DNA of 55,104 nucleotides from JAWXTK01 sp044433645 (lineage in GTDB: Bacteria > Bacteroidota > Bacteroidia > Bacteroidales > Rikenellaceae), in assembly GCA_044433645.1 (NCBI GenBank), contig JAWXTK010000015.1, positions 1-55,104 of the forward strand, given 5' to 3'. This document shows positions 43,621-51,737 of this stretch, piece by piece (position 1 is the first letter of the stretch; every line of letters starts with the position of its first letter). The position numbers and the translations under genes are program-made. The notes below the pieces were generated by a model, which had not been told where the DNA came from, ran no database searches, and saw only the letters and a list, made by a program, of their open reading frames with translations.

Positions 43621-45000
43621 ATGTTATTAAGACATACAACAGCAAAAGAAATAGAACGTAAGGCTCTAACGGTAAACCCTGCTAAGACTTGTCAGCCAAT
43701 CGGAGCAATGTATGCTGCACTTGGATTGCACGGATGCTTACCTCACAGCCACGGTTCACAAGGGTGTTGCTCTTACCACAGAAGCGCACTTACAAGACAC
43801 TTCAAAGAGCCAGTAATGGCTGCAACTAGCTCATTCTCTGAGGGTTCTTCAGTGTTTGGAGGTTCAGCCAACTTACTTCAAGCTATAGGCACAATGTTTT
43901 CTGTTTACGACCCAGAGGTTATTGCAGTACACACAACTTGTCTTTCAGAGACCATAGGTGATGACTTAAATAACATCATCAACAAAGCTCAAGAAGACGG
44001 CCTAATTCCAGAGGGTAAACGTGTTATATATTGTAACACACCTAGTTACGTTGGTTCACACGTTACAGGTTACTCTAACATGGTTGCATCGTTTGTTAAA
44101 AACTTTTCTACAAAAACAGCTAAGAAGTTTAATGTTATTAACTTAGTTGCTGGTTGGATGGAGCCTTCTGACATGGGCGAGATTAAACGTTTGGCGAAAG
44201 TTATGGAAACACGTACTTTGATGTTCCCAGATATGACAGGCGTACTAGATGCACCTATGACTGGTAAATACAAAATGTATGAAGCAGGTGGTGTGACTAT
44301 CAAGCAAATGGAGACTACGGGCGATAATAAATTCACTCTAGGTCTAGGCTCTTACACAACAGAGGATGCGTGTATCAAACTTGAGAATAAATGTAAAGTT
44401 CCTTTTGAGGTGTTGGATATTCCTATCGGATTCAAAGCAACTGACAGATTCCTAATGAGCCTATCGCGTCACGCTAATGTGCCTATTCCAGACTCTATCA
44501 CCGAGGAGCGTGGTCAACTTATCGACCTTATCTCAGATGCTTCAAAACACCTTTATGGTAAACGTGTAGCACTTTGGGGCGATCCTGACACACTTATTCC
44601 ACTTGTTGAGTTCCTAGTTAGCATGGATATGAAACCTGTGTATGTAGTAACTGGTACTCCAGGCAAACTATTTGACGATAGAATGGCTGAATTACTTAAA
44701 GACATTCCAGAGGCTAAATACATGAGTGGTGCAAATGCAGATATGTTCCAAATGCACCAATGGATTAAACAAGAAGGCGTAGACTTGCTAATAGGTAATA
44801 CTTATGGTAAATATATAGCTCGCGATGAGAACACACCTTTCGTAAGATTTGGATTCCCTATCGCAGACCGTCCAGGTCACAACTATTTTGCAAAAACAGG
44901 TTACAAAGGAGCAGCTTATCTAGTGACTAAAATTCTAGATGCAATGTTGCAAAACTTTGATGAGACTTGTCCTGAGGAAAAAGTTGAGTTCCAAATGTAA
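43621..45000 (+). CDS. nifK: Nitrogenase MoFe protein beta chain
   Basis: The 459-aa protein has the three P-cluster cysteines at 24 (AKTCQPIGAM), 49 (GSQGCCSYHR) and 107 (TTCLSETIGDD). It lacks the long N-terminal extension of aerobic NifK, as expected for group III. With NifD it forms the alpha2beta2 dinitrogenase. It starts 11 bases after nifD and is followed by a stem-loop before nifE. Confidence 0.97.
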   Translation: MLLRHTTAKEIERKALTVNPAKTCQPIGAMYAALGLHGCLPHSHGSQGCCSYHRSALTRHFKEPVMAATSSFSEGSSVFGGSANLLQAIGTMFSVYDPEVIAVHTTCLSETIGDDLNNIINKAQEDGLIPEGKRVIYCNTPSYVGSHVTGYSNMVASFVKNFSTKTAKKFNVINLVAGWMEPSDMGEIKRLAKVMETRTLMFPDMTGVLDAPMTGKYKMYEAGGVTIKQMETTGDNKFTLGLGSYTTEDACIKLENKCKVPFEVLDIPIGFKATDRFLMSLSRHANVPIPDSITEERGQLIDLISDASKHLYGKRVALWGDPDTLIPLVEFLVSMDMKPVYVVTGTPGKLFDDRMAELLKDIPEAKYMSGANADMFQMHQWIKQEGVDLLIGNTYGKYIARDENTPFVRFGFPIADRPGHNYFAKTGYKGAAYLVTKILDAMLQNFDETCPEEKVEFQM

Positions 45001-45019
45001 TAAAATTTGAATTTTCATT

Positions 45020-45057
45020 AAAGGTAAGTGCCCCGTTTAACCGAGGTGCTTACTTTT
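45020..45057 (+). promoter_or_regulatory. Stem-loop between nifK and nifE
   Basis: AAAGGTAAGTGCC (45020-45032) can pair with GGTGCTTACTTTT (45045-45057) over 13 pairs, three of them G-T, with a 12-base loop. The short T run suggests a weak terminator, RNA processing site or 3' end protector. Confidence 0.65.
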
Positions 45058-45094
45058 AAGAAAATCAAAATTACGAATTTCTAAACACAATAAC

Positions 45095-46444
45095 ATGACT
45101 CACATACTAGAGCAGAGAAGGAAACAGGTATATTTGGGTGGAAACACTAATAGACCTATAGAGGCAGGAAAGATTAGTCTTGCAGGGAGTATGAGTCAAC
45201 GAGCGTGCGTGTTTTGTGGTTCTAGGGTAGTACTATATCCTATAGCCGATGCACTACATATCATACACGGTCCTATAGGATGCGCAGCCTATACGTGGGA
45301 TATTAGGGGGTCTTTATCATCAGGCCCAGAATTACACAGACTTAGCTTCTGCACAGATTTACAAGAAGCAGATGTTATTTTTGGAGGTGAAAACAAGCTT
45401 TATCACTCATTAATTGAGCTAATAGCCGACCACAAACCAAAAGCAGCATTTGTCTACACAACATGTATTGTTGGTGTAATTGGCGACGACGTTGAACGAA
45501 TATGCAAACAAGTAACCAAACAAACGGGGGTTACAGTAATACCAGTACAAGCACCAGGATTCCAAGGTTCTAAAAAGGACGGATACAAGGTAGCTTGTGA
45601 ATCACTCTTCAAATTAGTGGGAACACTTGATAGACCCACTCCACAAAAAAGTATCAATATACTTGGAGATTTTAACCTAGCTGGCGAGCTATGGATACTC
45701 ATAGAATACTACAAACGCATGGGCGTACACGTAAACGCTACCATAACTGGCGACGGCAGGGTGGACGATATACGTAATGCACACAACGCAGGGCTAAATG
45801 TTGTGCAGTGCTCAGGTTCTATGATACACCTAGCTAAGATGATGAAGGAGAAATATAATACTCCATTTATGCACGTATCGTATTTCGGTATAGAGGATAT
45901 GAGCGATGCTCTTTACGAGGTTGCAAAATTCTTTAAGGACGATGAAATGATGCAAAAGGCCAAAGAAATAGTCAAAGACGAGATGAGCCGTTTGCTACCA
46001 GAGCTAGTCCCTTACAAGAAAGCCTTAGAGGGCAAAAAAGCAGCCATTTATGTAGGAGGAGCATTCAAAGCCATATCACTTGTAAAGGCCTTGCGCCTTA
46101 TCGGAGTTAGAACTGTGATTGTAGGATCTCAAACTGGAACATCAGAAGAATATGAGCTAATTAGGCAATTATGCGACGACGGGACAGTAATAGTTGATGA
46201 TTCTAACCCTATTGAGCTTTCTCACTTTGTCAAGGAGAAAGAAGCTGATATATTTATCGGTGGAGTCAAAGAAAGACCTATAGCCTATAAAATTGGACTA
46301 GGATTTTGCGACCACAACCACGAACGCAAAGAAGCATTGGCTGGATATGAAGGCATGATGAATTTTGCTAAGGAAATATATGCAACAGCTATGACACCAG
46401 TTTGGAAATTCACACGTAAAAACACTCGCGATGAAAGCAAATAG
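45095..46444 (+). CDS. nifE: FeMo-cofactor assembly scaffold NifE
   Basis: The 449-aa NifD-like protein keeps cluster-binding Cys38 (RACVFCGSR), Cys63 (GPIGCAAYTW), Cys124 (TTCIVGVIGDD) and Cys239, and lacks the His ligand of NifD. With NifN it matures the NifB cofactor precursor. No promoter is obvious in the 94-base gap, so it probably depends on read-through from nifHDK. Its 3' end overlaps nifN by 14 bases. Confidence 0.95.
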   Translation: MTHILEQRRKQVYLGGNTNRPIEAGKISLAGSMSQRACVFCGSRVVLYPIADALHIIHGPIGCAAYTWDIRGSLSSGPELHRLSFCTDLQEADVIFGGENKLYHSLIELIADHKPKAAFVYTTCIVGVIGDDVERICKQVTKQTGVTVIPVQAPGFQGSKKDGYKVACESLFKLVGTLDRPTPQKSINILGDFNLAGELWILIEYYKRMGVHVNATITGDGRVDDIRNAHNAGLNVVQCSGSMIHLAKMMKEKYNTPFMHVSYFGIEDMSDALYEVAKFFKDDEMMQKAKEIVKDEMSRLLPELVPYKKALEGKKAAIYVGGAFKAISLVKALRLIGVRTVIVGSQTGTSEEYELIRQLCDDGTVIVDDSNPIELSHFVKEKEADIFIGGVKERPIAYKIGLGFCDHNHERKEALAGYEGMMNFAKEIYATAMTPVWKFTRKNTRDESK

Positions 46445-47735
46445 TAAAACATATTCATCTTCGAGAAATGCTTGCAAACTTTGTGCTCCTCTAGGTGCGT
46501 CTTTGGTATTCAAAGGCATAGAGGGCTGTGTGCCACTTATTCACGGCTCACAAGGTTGCGCAACTTACATTAGAAGATACATGATAAGCCATTATAAAGA
46601 ACCTGTTGATATTGCATCAAGCAACTTTAGCGAAGAATCAACAGTGTATGGTGGCAGCAAAAACTTTATTACTGGGATAGATAATATTATTTCTCAATAC
46701 CACCCTAAGGTCATAGGCATAGCATCAACTTGTTTGTCAGAGACCATAGGCGAGGACATACCAGGCCACATTAGAAACTATTCAGAAGCAAAAACAGGCG
46801 AAACACTACCTGCCTTTGTTCATAGTTCTACGCCGAGTTATTGTGGCTCTCACGCCGAGGGTTTTCATAACACGGTTTTGTCAACGGTGAAAACTTTTGC
46901 TAAAAAGTCTAAGCCCACTTCAGCAATTAATATGCTACCAGGCATGGTTACTCCAGCAGATATTCGCTATCTAAAAGAGATAATGCAGGACATGAATATC
47001 AAGGCTTGCGTGTTCCCAGATTACAGCGAGACACTAGACAATGTGTACACGGCCGAATACTCGCTTATCCCTTCGGGAGGCACTAGCATAGCCGAATTAG
47101 AGGCTATGGGAGATGCAAGTCTGACGATAGAATTTGGCGAGAGATTTAACCAAATGTACAAAAACTCAGCTAATAAATCTCTAGTGCAAACGGCAGGCGA
47201 ATACCTAGAAACGCAGCTTGAGATTAAAAACGCAAAACTTCCTATTGCCATAGGCATAGCTGCATCAGATAGATTTATGCAAACTTTAGAAGAAAATTTT
47301 GGAGTTAAGATGCCTAAAAAATATGAAATGGAGCGAGGTAGATTAATAGATGCCTATGTAGATGCTCACAAATATCTTTTTGGCAAGAAAGTTTTGATTT
47401 ATGGCGAGGCTGATTTTGTGAGTGCTCTTAGCGAGTGGGCCAAGGAAGTAGGCATGGAGCCCTACCCTTTCAAAGACACAGACTTTGAGAGCATAAAAAC
47501 CCAGGCTCACAAAATCGAACCCAATATAATGATAGGTAGCAGCAAGGGCTACTATATAGCACGCGAGCTAAAAATTCCTATCATACGCCTAGGTTTCCCT
47601 ATTCACGATAGATTTGGAGCATCACGCCAAACAACAATAGGCTACCGAGGAACTCAAGAAATATTTGACAGAGTAGTAAACGCAGTAATAGAATACAAAC
47701 AAGAAAATTCTCCAGTAGGATACAAATACATTTAG
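46431..47735 (+). CDS. nifN: FeMo-cofactor assembly scaffold NifN
   Basis: The 434-aa NifK-like protein has RNACKLCAPLGA at its start (Cys18) and GSQGCATYIRR (Cys43), with TCLSETIGEDI later. It pairs with NifE. The gene begins inside nifE and its stop touches the possible GTG start of nifB, so E, N and B are tightly coupled. Confidence 0.94.
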   Translation: MKANSKTYSSSRNACKLCAPLGASLVFKGIEGCVPLIHGSQGCATYIRRYMISHYKEPVDIASSNFSEESTVYGGSKNFITGIDNIISQYHPKVIGIASTCLSETIGEDIPGHIRNYSEAKTGETLPAFVHSSTPSYCGSHAEGFHNTVLSTVKTFAKKSKPTSAINMLPGMVTPADIRYLKEIMQDMNIKACVFPDYSETLDNVYTAEYSLIPSGGTSIAELEAMGDASLTIEFGERFNQMYKNSANKSLVQTAGEYLETQLEIKNAKLPIAIGIAASDRFMQTLEENFGVKMPKKYEMERGRLIDAYVDAHKYLFGKKVLIYGEADFVSALSEWAKEVGMEPYPFKDTDFESIKTQAHKIEPNIMIGSSKGYYIARELKIPIIRLGFPIHDRFGASRQTTIGYRGTQEIFDRVVNAVIEYKQENSPVGYKYI

Positions 47736-47740
47736 TGGTT

Positions 47741-49009
47741 ATGATTACAACAGAGATGACACAAAAGCACCCATGCTTTAACGAAGAGGCAAAACACACT
47801 AGCGCCAGAGTTCACTTACCCGTAGCACCAAAGTGTAATATTCAATGCAATTATTGCAACAGAAAATACGATTGTGTAAACGAATCGCGCCCTGGAGTAA
47901 CTTCAAACATTCTTTCGCCCCAGCAATCAGTGGGTTACCTAAAAGCTCTAGAGGAGAAAATGGACAACCTAAACGTGATAGGGATAGCTGGCCCTGGCGA
48001 TCCATTTGCTAACCCTGAGCAAACCTTAGAGACTATGCGTTTGGCACACGAGGAGTTCCCTGACAAGATTTTCTGTTTGTCAACCAATGGACTAAATCTT
48101 GAGCCTTACATAGATGAGATAGCTGAGCTAAATGTTAGCCACGTGACTATCACTATCAACAGTATGGACGTTAAAACTCTAGCTAAGATTTACAAATGGG
48201 TAAGACTAGGAGCTCACATTTATCGTGGCGAGCAAGGAGCTAAACTACTCTTAGACAAACAATTAGCCTGCATACCTAAACTAAAAGAAAAAGGTATAAC
48301 AGTTAAAATCAATAGCATCATAATACCAGGCATCAACGAGGACGGCATCAAAGAAGTTGCGCGCGTATGCTCAGAATTAGGAGCAAATGTAATCAACTGC
48401 ATTCCCTTGATTCCAACAGCTGACACACCATTTGCAGAGCTAGAAAAGCCTGATGCAAAAATGGTATTTAGAGTAAGAACACTAGCATCTGAGCACCTAA
48501 AACTAATGAGTCACTGTGCAAGATGTAGAGCAGATGCAGCGGGTCTTTTAGGTCACGACATGAGTGGTATTCACGAACTTTTGGAAGAATATTCTTCACG
48601 TGTTGATATGGAAACAGAGAATCGTCCTTACGTAGCAGTTGCAACCAACGAAGGTATGCTAGTTAACCAACATTTGGGCGAGGCCAAAACACTTTACATC
48701 TACAAACAAACCATGAACGGTTACCAATTTGTGGAAGAAAGAGACACTCCACCTCTAGGTTTAGGCGACGAGCGTTGGGCAAGACTTGCAACCCTGCTTA
48801 GCGATTGCAGAGCAATACTAGTGAGTGGTATAGGTCCAAAACCCAGTAAAATACTTAAAGACGGCAGGGTACACGTTGTAGAAATGACAGGTTTAATAGA
48901 CGACGGGCTAGAGGGCATCTACACTAGCAAGGTGATAAAATCAATAGCAAAACAAGATGCCTTTAAATGTGGTTCTCGCTGCCGTGGTACAGCCAACGGA
49001 TGTGGATAA
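47741..49009 (+). CDS. nifB: NifB radical SAM cofactor synthase with NifX-like tail
   Basis: The start is set at ATG 47741 (422 aa); a GTG two codons earlier overlaps the nifN stop. The radical SAM motif is C32-x3-C36-x2-C39 (KCNIQCNYC), and an additional Cys lies in KHPCFNEEAKH. From about residue 290 a NifX/NafY-like domain (PYVAVATNEGMLVNQHLG) follows, then a Cys-rich end (KCGSRCRGTANGCG). NifB fuses 4Fe-4S units and inserts carbon to make NifB-co. The fused tail may carry the cofactor, which would explain the lack of a separate nifX. Confidence 0.96.
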   Translation: MITTEMTQKHPCFNEEAKHTSARVHLPVAPKCNIQCNYCNRKYDCVNESRPGVTSNILSPQQSVGYLKALEEKMDNLNVIGIAGPGDPFANPEQTLETMRLAHEEFPDKIFCLSTNGLNLEPYIDEIAELNVSHVTITINSMDVKTLAKIYKWVRLGAHIYRGEQGAKLLLDKQLACIPKLKEKGITVKINSIIIPGINEDGIKEVARVCSELGANVINCIPLIPTADTPFAELEKPDAKMVFRVRTLASEHLKLMSHCARCRADAAGLLGHDMSGIHELLEEYSSRVDMETENRPYVAVATNEGMLVNQHLGEAKTLYIYKQTMNGYQFVEERDTPPLGLGDERWARLATLLSDCRAILVSGIGPKPSKILKDGRVHVVEMTGLIDDGLEGIYTSKVIKSIAKQDAFKCGSRCRGTANGCG

Positions 49010-49045
49010 AAAACAAAATATTTAACTAATAAAATCTTATAAAAA

Positions 49046-49354
49046 ATGAAAAAGCCAGATTATCATATTTTATTATGCAACTCTTACCGTGTAGGTGGCG
49101 AGGCGCAAGGTGCGTGTAACAAAAAAGGTGCAGCAGATCTTCTTCAATACATTTCCGAAGAGTGCAGCGACCGTGGACTAGACGTAGCAGTTAGCACAAC
49201 AGCTTGCCTGAATGTATGCTCACAAGGGCCTATAATGGTGATTCATCCAAATAACTTTTGGTATGGTGGTGTTGATAGCGAAGAAAAAGTTGACGAAATA
49301 CTTGACGCTTTAGAGAACGATGAGGCGTGTGAAGATTATCTAATTTCTGATTAA
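49046..49354 (+). CDS. Thioredoxin-fold 2Fe-2S ferredoxin
   Basis: The 102-aa protein has four cysteines spaced as in the thioredoxin-like 2Fe-2S ferredoxins: Cys11, Cys24, Cys54 and Cys58 (TACLNVCSQGP). Members occur in nif clusters of clostridia and Azotobacter, where they donate electrons or have protective roles. Between nifB and nifV it may feed electrons to nitrogenase or cofactor synthesis. It is intact; exact partner unknown. Confidence 0.9.
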   Translation: MKKPDYHILLCNSYRVGGEAQGACNKKGAADLLQYISEECSDRGLDVAVSTTACLNVCSQGPIMVIHPNNFWYGGVDSEEKVDEILDALENDEACEDYLISD

Positions 49355-49366
49355 AAAAAATTAACT

Positions 49367-50524
49367 ATGACAAATACCACCCCTCCAATATTTGTTGACA
49401 CAACTATGCGTGACGGCGAGCAGGCTTCGGGCGTGGCATTTACCATAGAAGAAAAACTCTGCCTTACTAGGAAGTTAATCGCCTCGGGCATTAAAGAATT
49501 TGAAATAGGCACACCAGCAATGGGTGATGTGGCACAAAAAGAGATTTACACCCTCACCCACTCTGGTTTTGACGCTAAAATGTTTGCATGGTGCAGAGCT
49601 ATGAGCTGTGAAATAGAACTCACGCGCAAGTGTGGAATAGAGGGCATACACTTTTCGTTCCCTGTCTCTGACAGACTGATTGGGGTGATGAACAAGAGCA
49701 AAAAGTGGGTTTTGGGCGAAGTTAAAGCCCTGGTAGCTCAGGCAAGTGAAAGTTTTGATTATGTGAGTATAGGGGCACAAGATGCCTCAAGGGCTGAGCA
49801 TAGTTTTTTAGAAGATTTTGTGGGTGAAGCTAAGCTCTCGGGCATAAATAGGCTGAGAATTGCTGATACAGTTGGCACGCTTAATCCCTTTACAACTCAC
49901 GCTTTAATGAGTAAAATAAGAAATTTTGCAGGGGATTTATCCTTAGAATTTCATGCTCACAACGACCTAGGTATGGCTTGCGCAAACTCTCTAGCAGCGT
50001 GGTTAGCAGGCTCAGATTCACTAAGCACCACAGTCAACGGACTAGGCGAAAGAGCTGGCAATGCAGCACTCGAAGAAATAGTTATGGCAGTGGAATTAAG
50101 CGCCGGGGTTAACACAGGCATAGACAAAAGTAAGTTTGCAGATTTGTGCGCCTACGTAGAGAAAATCTCAGGGCGTAAAAACTCACTCTCAAAACCCATA
50201 GTTGGTGAATTAACCCTAACGCACGAGAGTGGCATACACACAAAATATCTGTTAAAAGACAGACAAACCTACCAAATTATCTCGGCTAAGCAAGTAGGAA
50301 TGGAGGAAGCAAACTTTAAAATTGGCAAACACACAGGCACATCAACACTTGCATATACACTTGATAGCCTAGGAGTTAGCCACAAAAAAGAGCACTTAAA
50401 CCCTCTACTTGAACAAGTAAGAAATAGATGCACATTATTTAAGCGTGATATGCAGGCCAAAGAGCTAGTGCATTTATACGAAAACTTAATAAAACACAAC
50501 AATGAAAGAATTAGCAACAGATAG
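49367..50524 (+). CDS. nifV: Homocitrate synthase
   Basis: The 385-aa enzyme has the HMGL-like signature DTTMRDGEQASGVAF near residue 11, HAHNDLGMACANSLAAW near 195, and NGLGERAGNAALEE near 223. It condenses acetyl-CoA and 2-oxoglutarate to homocitrate, the organic ligand of FeMo-co. The related isopropylmalate synthase is excluded mainly by length (no leucine-binding domain) and context. Its 3' end overlaps the next gene by 23 bases. Confidence 0.92.
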   Translation: MTNTTPPIFVDTTMRDGEQASGVAFTIEEKLCLTRKLIASGIKEFEIGTPAMGDVAQKEIYTLTHSGFDAKMFAWCRAMSCEIELTRKCGIEGIHFSFPVSDRLIGVMNKSKKWVLGEVKALVAQASESFDYVSIGAQDASRAEHSFLEDFVGEAKLSGINRLRIADTVGTLNPFTTHALMSKIRNFAGDLSLEFHAHNDLGMACANSLAAWLAGSDSLSTTVNGLGERAGNAALEEIVMAVELSAGVNTGIDKSKFADLCAYVEKISGRKNSLSKPIVGELTLTHESGIHTKYLLKDRQTYQIISAKQVGMEEANFKIGKHTGTSTLAYTLDSLGVSHKKEHLNPLLEQVRNRCTLFKRDMQAKELVHLYENLIKHNNERISNR

Positions 50525-50891
50525 CATAGATTTTGCAAGCAGTTATTTAAGGTCTATAGAAAATATGCTCTCGCAAGAGACCAGACGTTTCGACAATGAC
50601 CTATTATACAACATGATTTCAATTAGTTACGAGAAATTCATGGTTGGTTACCTAGCTAGTTTAGACCAAATTGCAGGCTCTCACGTACCACTTATGCTAT
50701 ATCGTGAGGTGAAAATGGCCAACAAGGATTTTGACGATAGACACAAGGCTACGGCTATATTAATAGGCAAGTTTGAGGGGATCTGCTCGCTCGAGGATTT
50801 TGGCTATAAAACTCCTAGCGACGACGAAGTTAGAGCAATGATAGTTGGTCTTAAGGATTTAAGAGACTACATAAATTTGCAAGTGGCCTAA
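50502..50891 (+). CDS. Uncharacterised helical protein, last gene of nif operon
   Basis: The 129-aa product is not recognised. It appears wholly alpha-helical, with SISYEKFMVGYLASLD near residue 43 loosely recalling the Glu-Lys-rich helix of HEPN-type folds, but the HEPN Arg-x4-His motif is not present. It has one Cys, no signal peptide and no membrane segment. It overlaps the end of nifV by 23 bases and is followed by the operon terminator, so it is co-expressed with nitrogenase. A role in cofactor handling, switch-off or protection is possible but unproven. Confidence 0.75.
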   Translation: MKELATDSIDFASSYLRSIENMLSQETRRFDNDLLYNMISISYEKFMVGYLASLDQIAGSHVPLMLYREVKMANKDFDDRHKATAILIGKFEGICSLEDFGYKTPSDDEVRAMIVGLKDLRDYINLQVA

Positions 50892-50944
50892 TAAGTCAGG
50901 GGCACTAGAAACTAAAATATACGTTTATTTTTTTGCGCTTGTAG

Positions 50945-51016
50945 GAGTCATCTCGCTCAAATGACTCTGAACGAAAAATCTCCTAGCATTTCTAATATGC
51001 TTAGGAGATTTTTTAA
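50945..51016. terminator. Terminator region at the end of the nif operon
   Basis: A first hairpin pairs GAGTCAT (50945-50951) with ATGACTC (50961-50967). The main terminator pairs AAAATCTCCTAGCAT (from 50975) with ATGCTTAGGAGATTTT (50997-51012), with one bulge, before a T run. Symmetric A and T tracts allow use from both strands. Confidence 0.9.
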
Positions 51017-51019
51017 TTT

Positions 51020-51259
51020 CTAGCGAAACAGTGTAAACCAAGTATTGAGTTGGAAAATTTCTTCGGCCTCAAACTCATCTTTACACCTTACAATCAAGTG
51101 ATTCACGGCATTACCCATCTCATATTCCTCAAATTTGTAACCACTCTCTGAAAGGTGAGCGAGTAATTCTGATTTGCTTTTACATTTATAGCACTCACGT
51201 CTGAAATCGTCATCAGTTTGTATGCGATTCATAAAATTTATTGCTGCTTGAAGGCTCAT
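51020..51259 (-). CDS. Nif11-domain protein
   Basis: The 79-aa protein matches the Nif11 N-terminal pattern across residues 1-50: MSLQAAINFMNRIQTDDDF, a central Lys/Ser segment, then LLAHLSESGYKFEEYEM. Nif11 domains serve as leader peptides of some natural-product precursors and as stand-alone proteins in nitrogen fixers. Here there is no Gly-Gly cleavage motif, so a stand-alone role is likelier. It is the last gene after nifA and a GNAT gene, 2 bases from the latter. Molecular function unknown. Confidence 0.8.
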   Translation of the reverse strand: MSLQAAINFMNRIQTDDDFRRECYKCKSKSELLAHLSESGYKFEEYEMGNAVNHLIVRCKDEFEAEEIFQLNTWFTLFR

Positions 51260-51261
51260 AA

Positions 51262-51729
51262 TTATTCAATTTTAGTATTCCAATATAACATTTCGGGCGT
51301 GCACGAGTTAAAGCCCATTTTTTTGTAAAGTCCCTGAGCCTTAAGGTTATCCTCGCGAACTTCTAGGGTTACTTTGCAGTATTTTTTATCCTTAGCATAT
51401 TGTTTTATAAAGCTCATAAGTGTGCTACCTATACCTTTTTCACGGCAGGTTGGTGTCACTATAAAATCATGAATATTTATAAATGAGCGCACATTAAAAG
51501 TTGAAAATAGCACAAAACAAGTGGCCATAGCCAAGTATTTTTCCCCATCACCTAGCAAAAAAACCACAGATGAAGGATGATTTGCCAAGCCGTCAACTAA
51601 TCGCAACTGCTCTAATTTAGAGTGAGGATCATGATCGCCCATGGGGTCAGCCATATATTCTTGTAACAAACCTGCCAAGGCATCTAAGTGAGCTGGATTT
51701 GTATAATCACAAATTTCAATTTCGTACAT
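51262..51729 (-). CDS. GNAT-family N-acetyltransferase
   Basis: The 155-aa protein has the GNAT acetyl-CoA-binding motif A, VTPTCREKGIGSTLM near residue 92, and the C-terminal NLKAQGLYKKMGF motif near 127. It transfers an acetyl group to an unknown amine. It lies 8 bases after the nifA-like gene and 2 before the Nif11 gene, so all three are likely co-transcribed. The context raises the idea of an acetylation target in nitrogen control, but no substrate can be read. Confidence 0.9.
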   Translation of the reverse strand: MYEIEICDYTNPAHLDALAGLLQEYMADPMGDHDPHSKLEQLRLVDGLANHPSSVVFLLGDGEKYLAMATCFVLFSTFNVRSFINIHDFIVTPTCREKGIGSTLMSFIKQYAKDKKYCKVTLEVREDNLKAQGLYKKMGFNSCTPEMLYWNTKIE

Positions 51730-51737
51730 AATAAAAA

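Noticed and set aside
41984..45000. Open frames antisense or out of frame in nifD and nifK
   Set aside because: They lie wholly inside strongly conserved nitrogenase genes and have no start signals or recognisable products.
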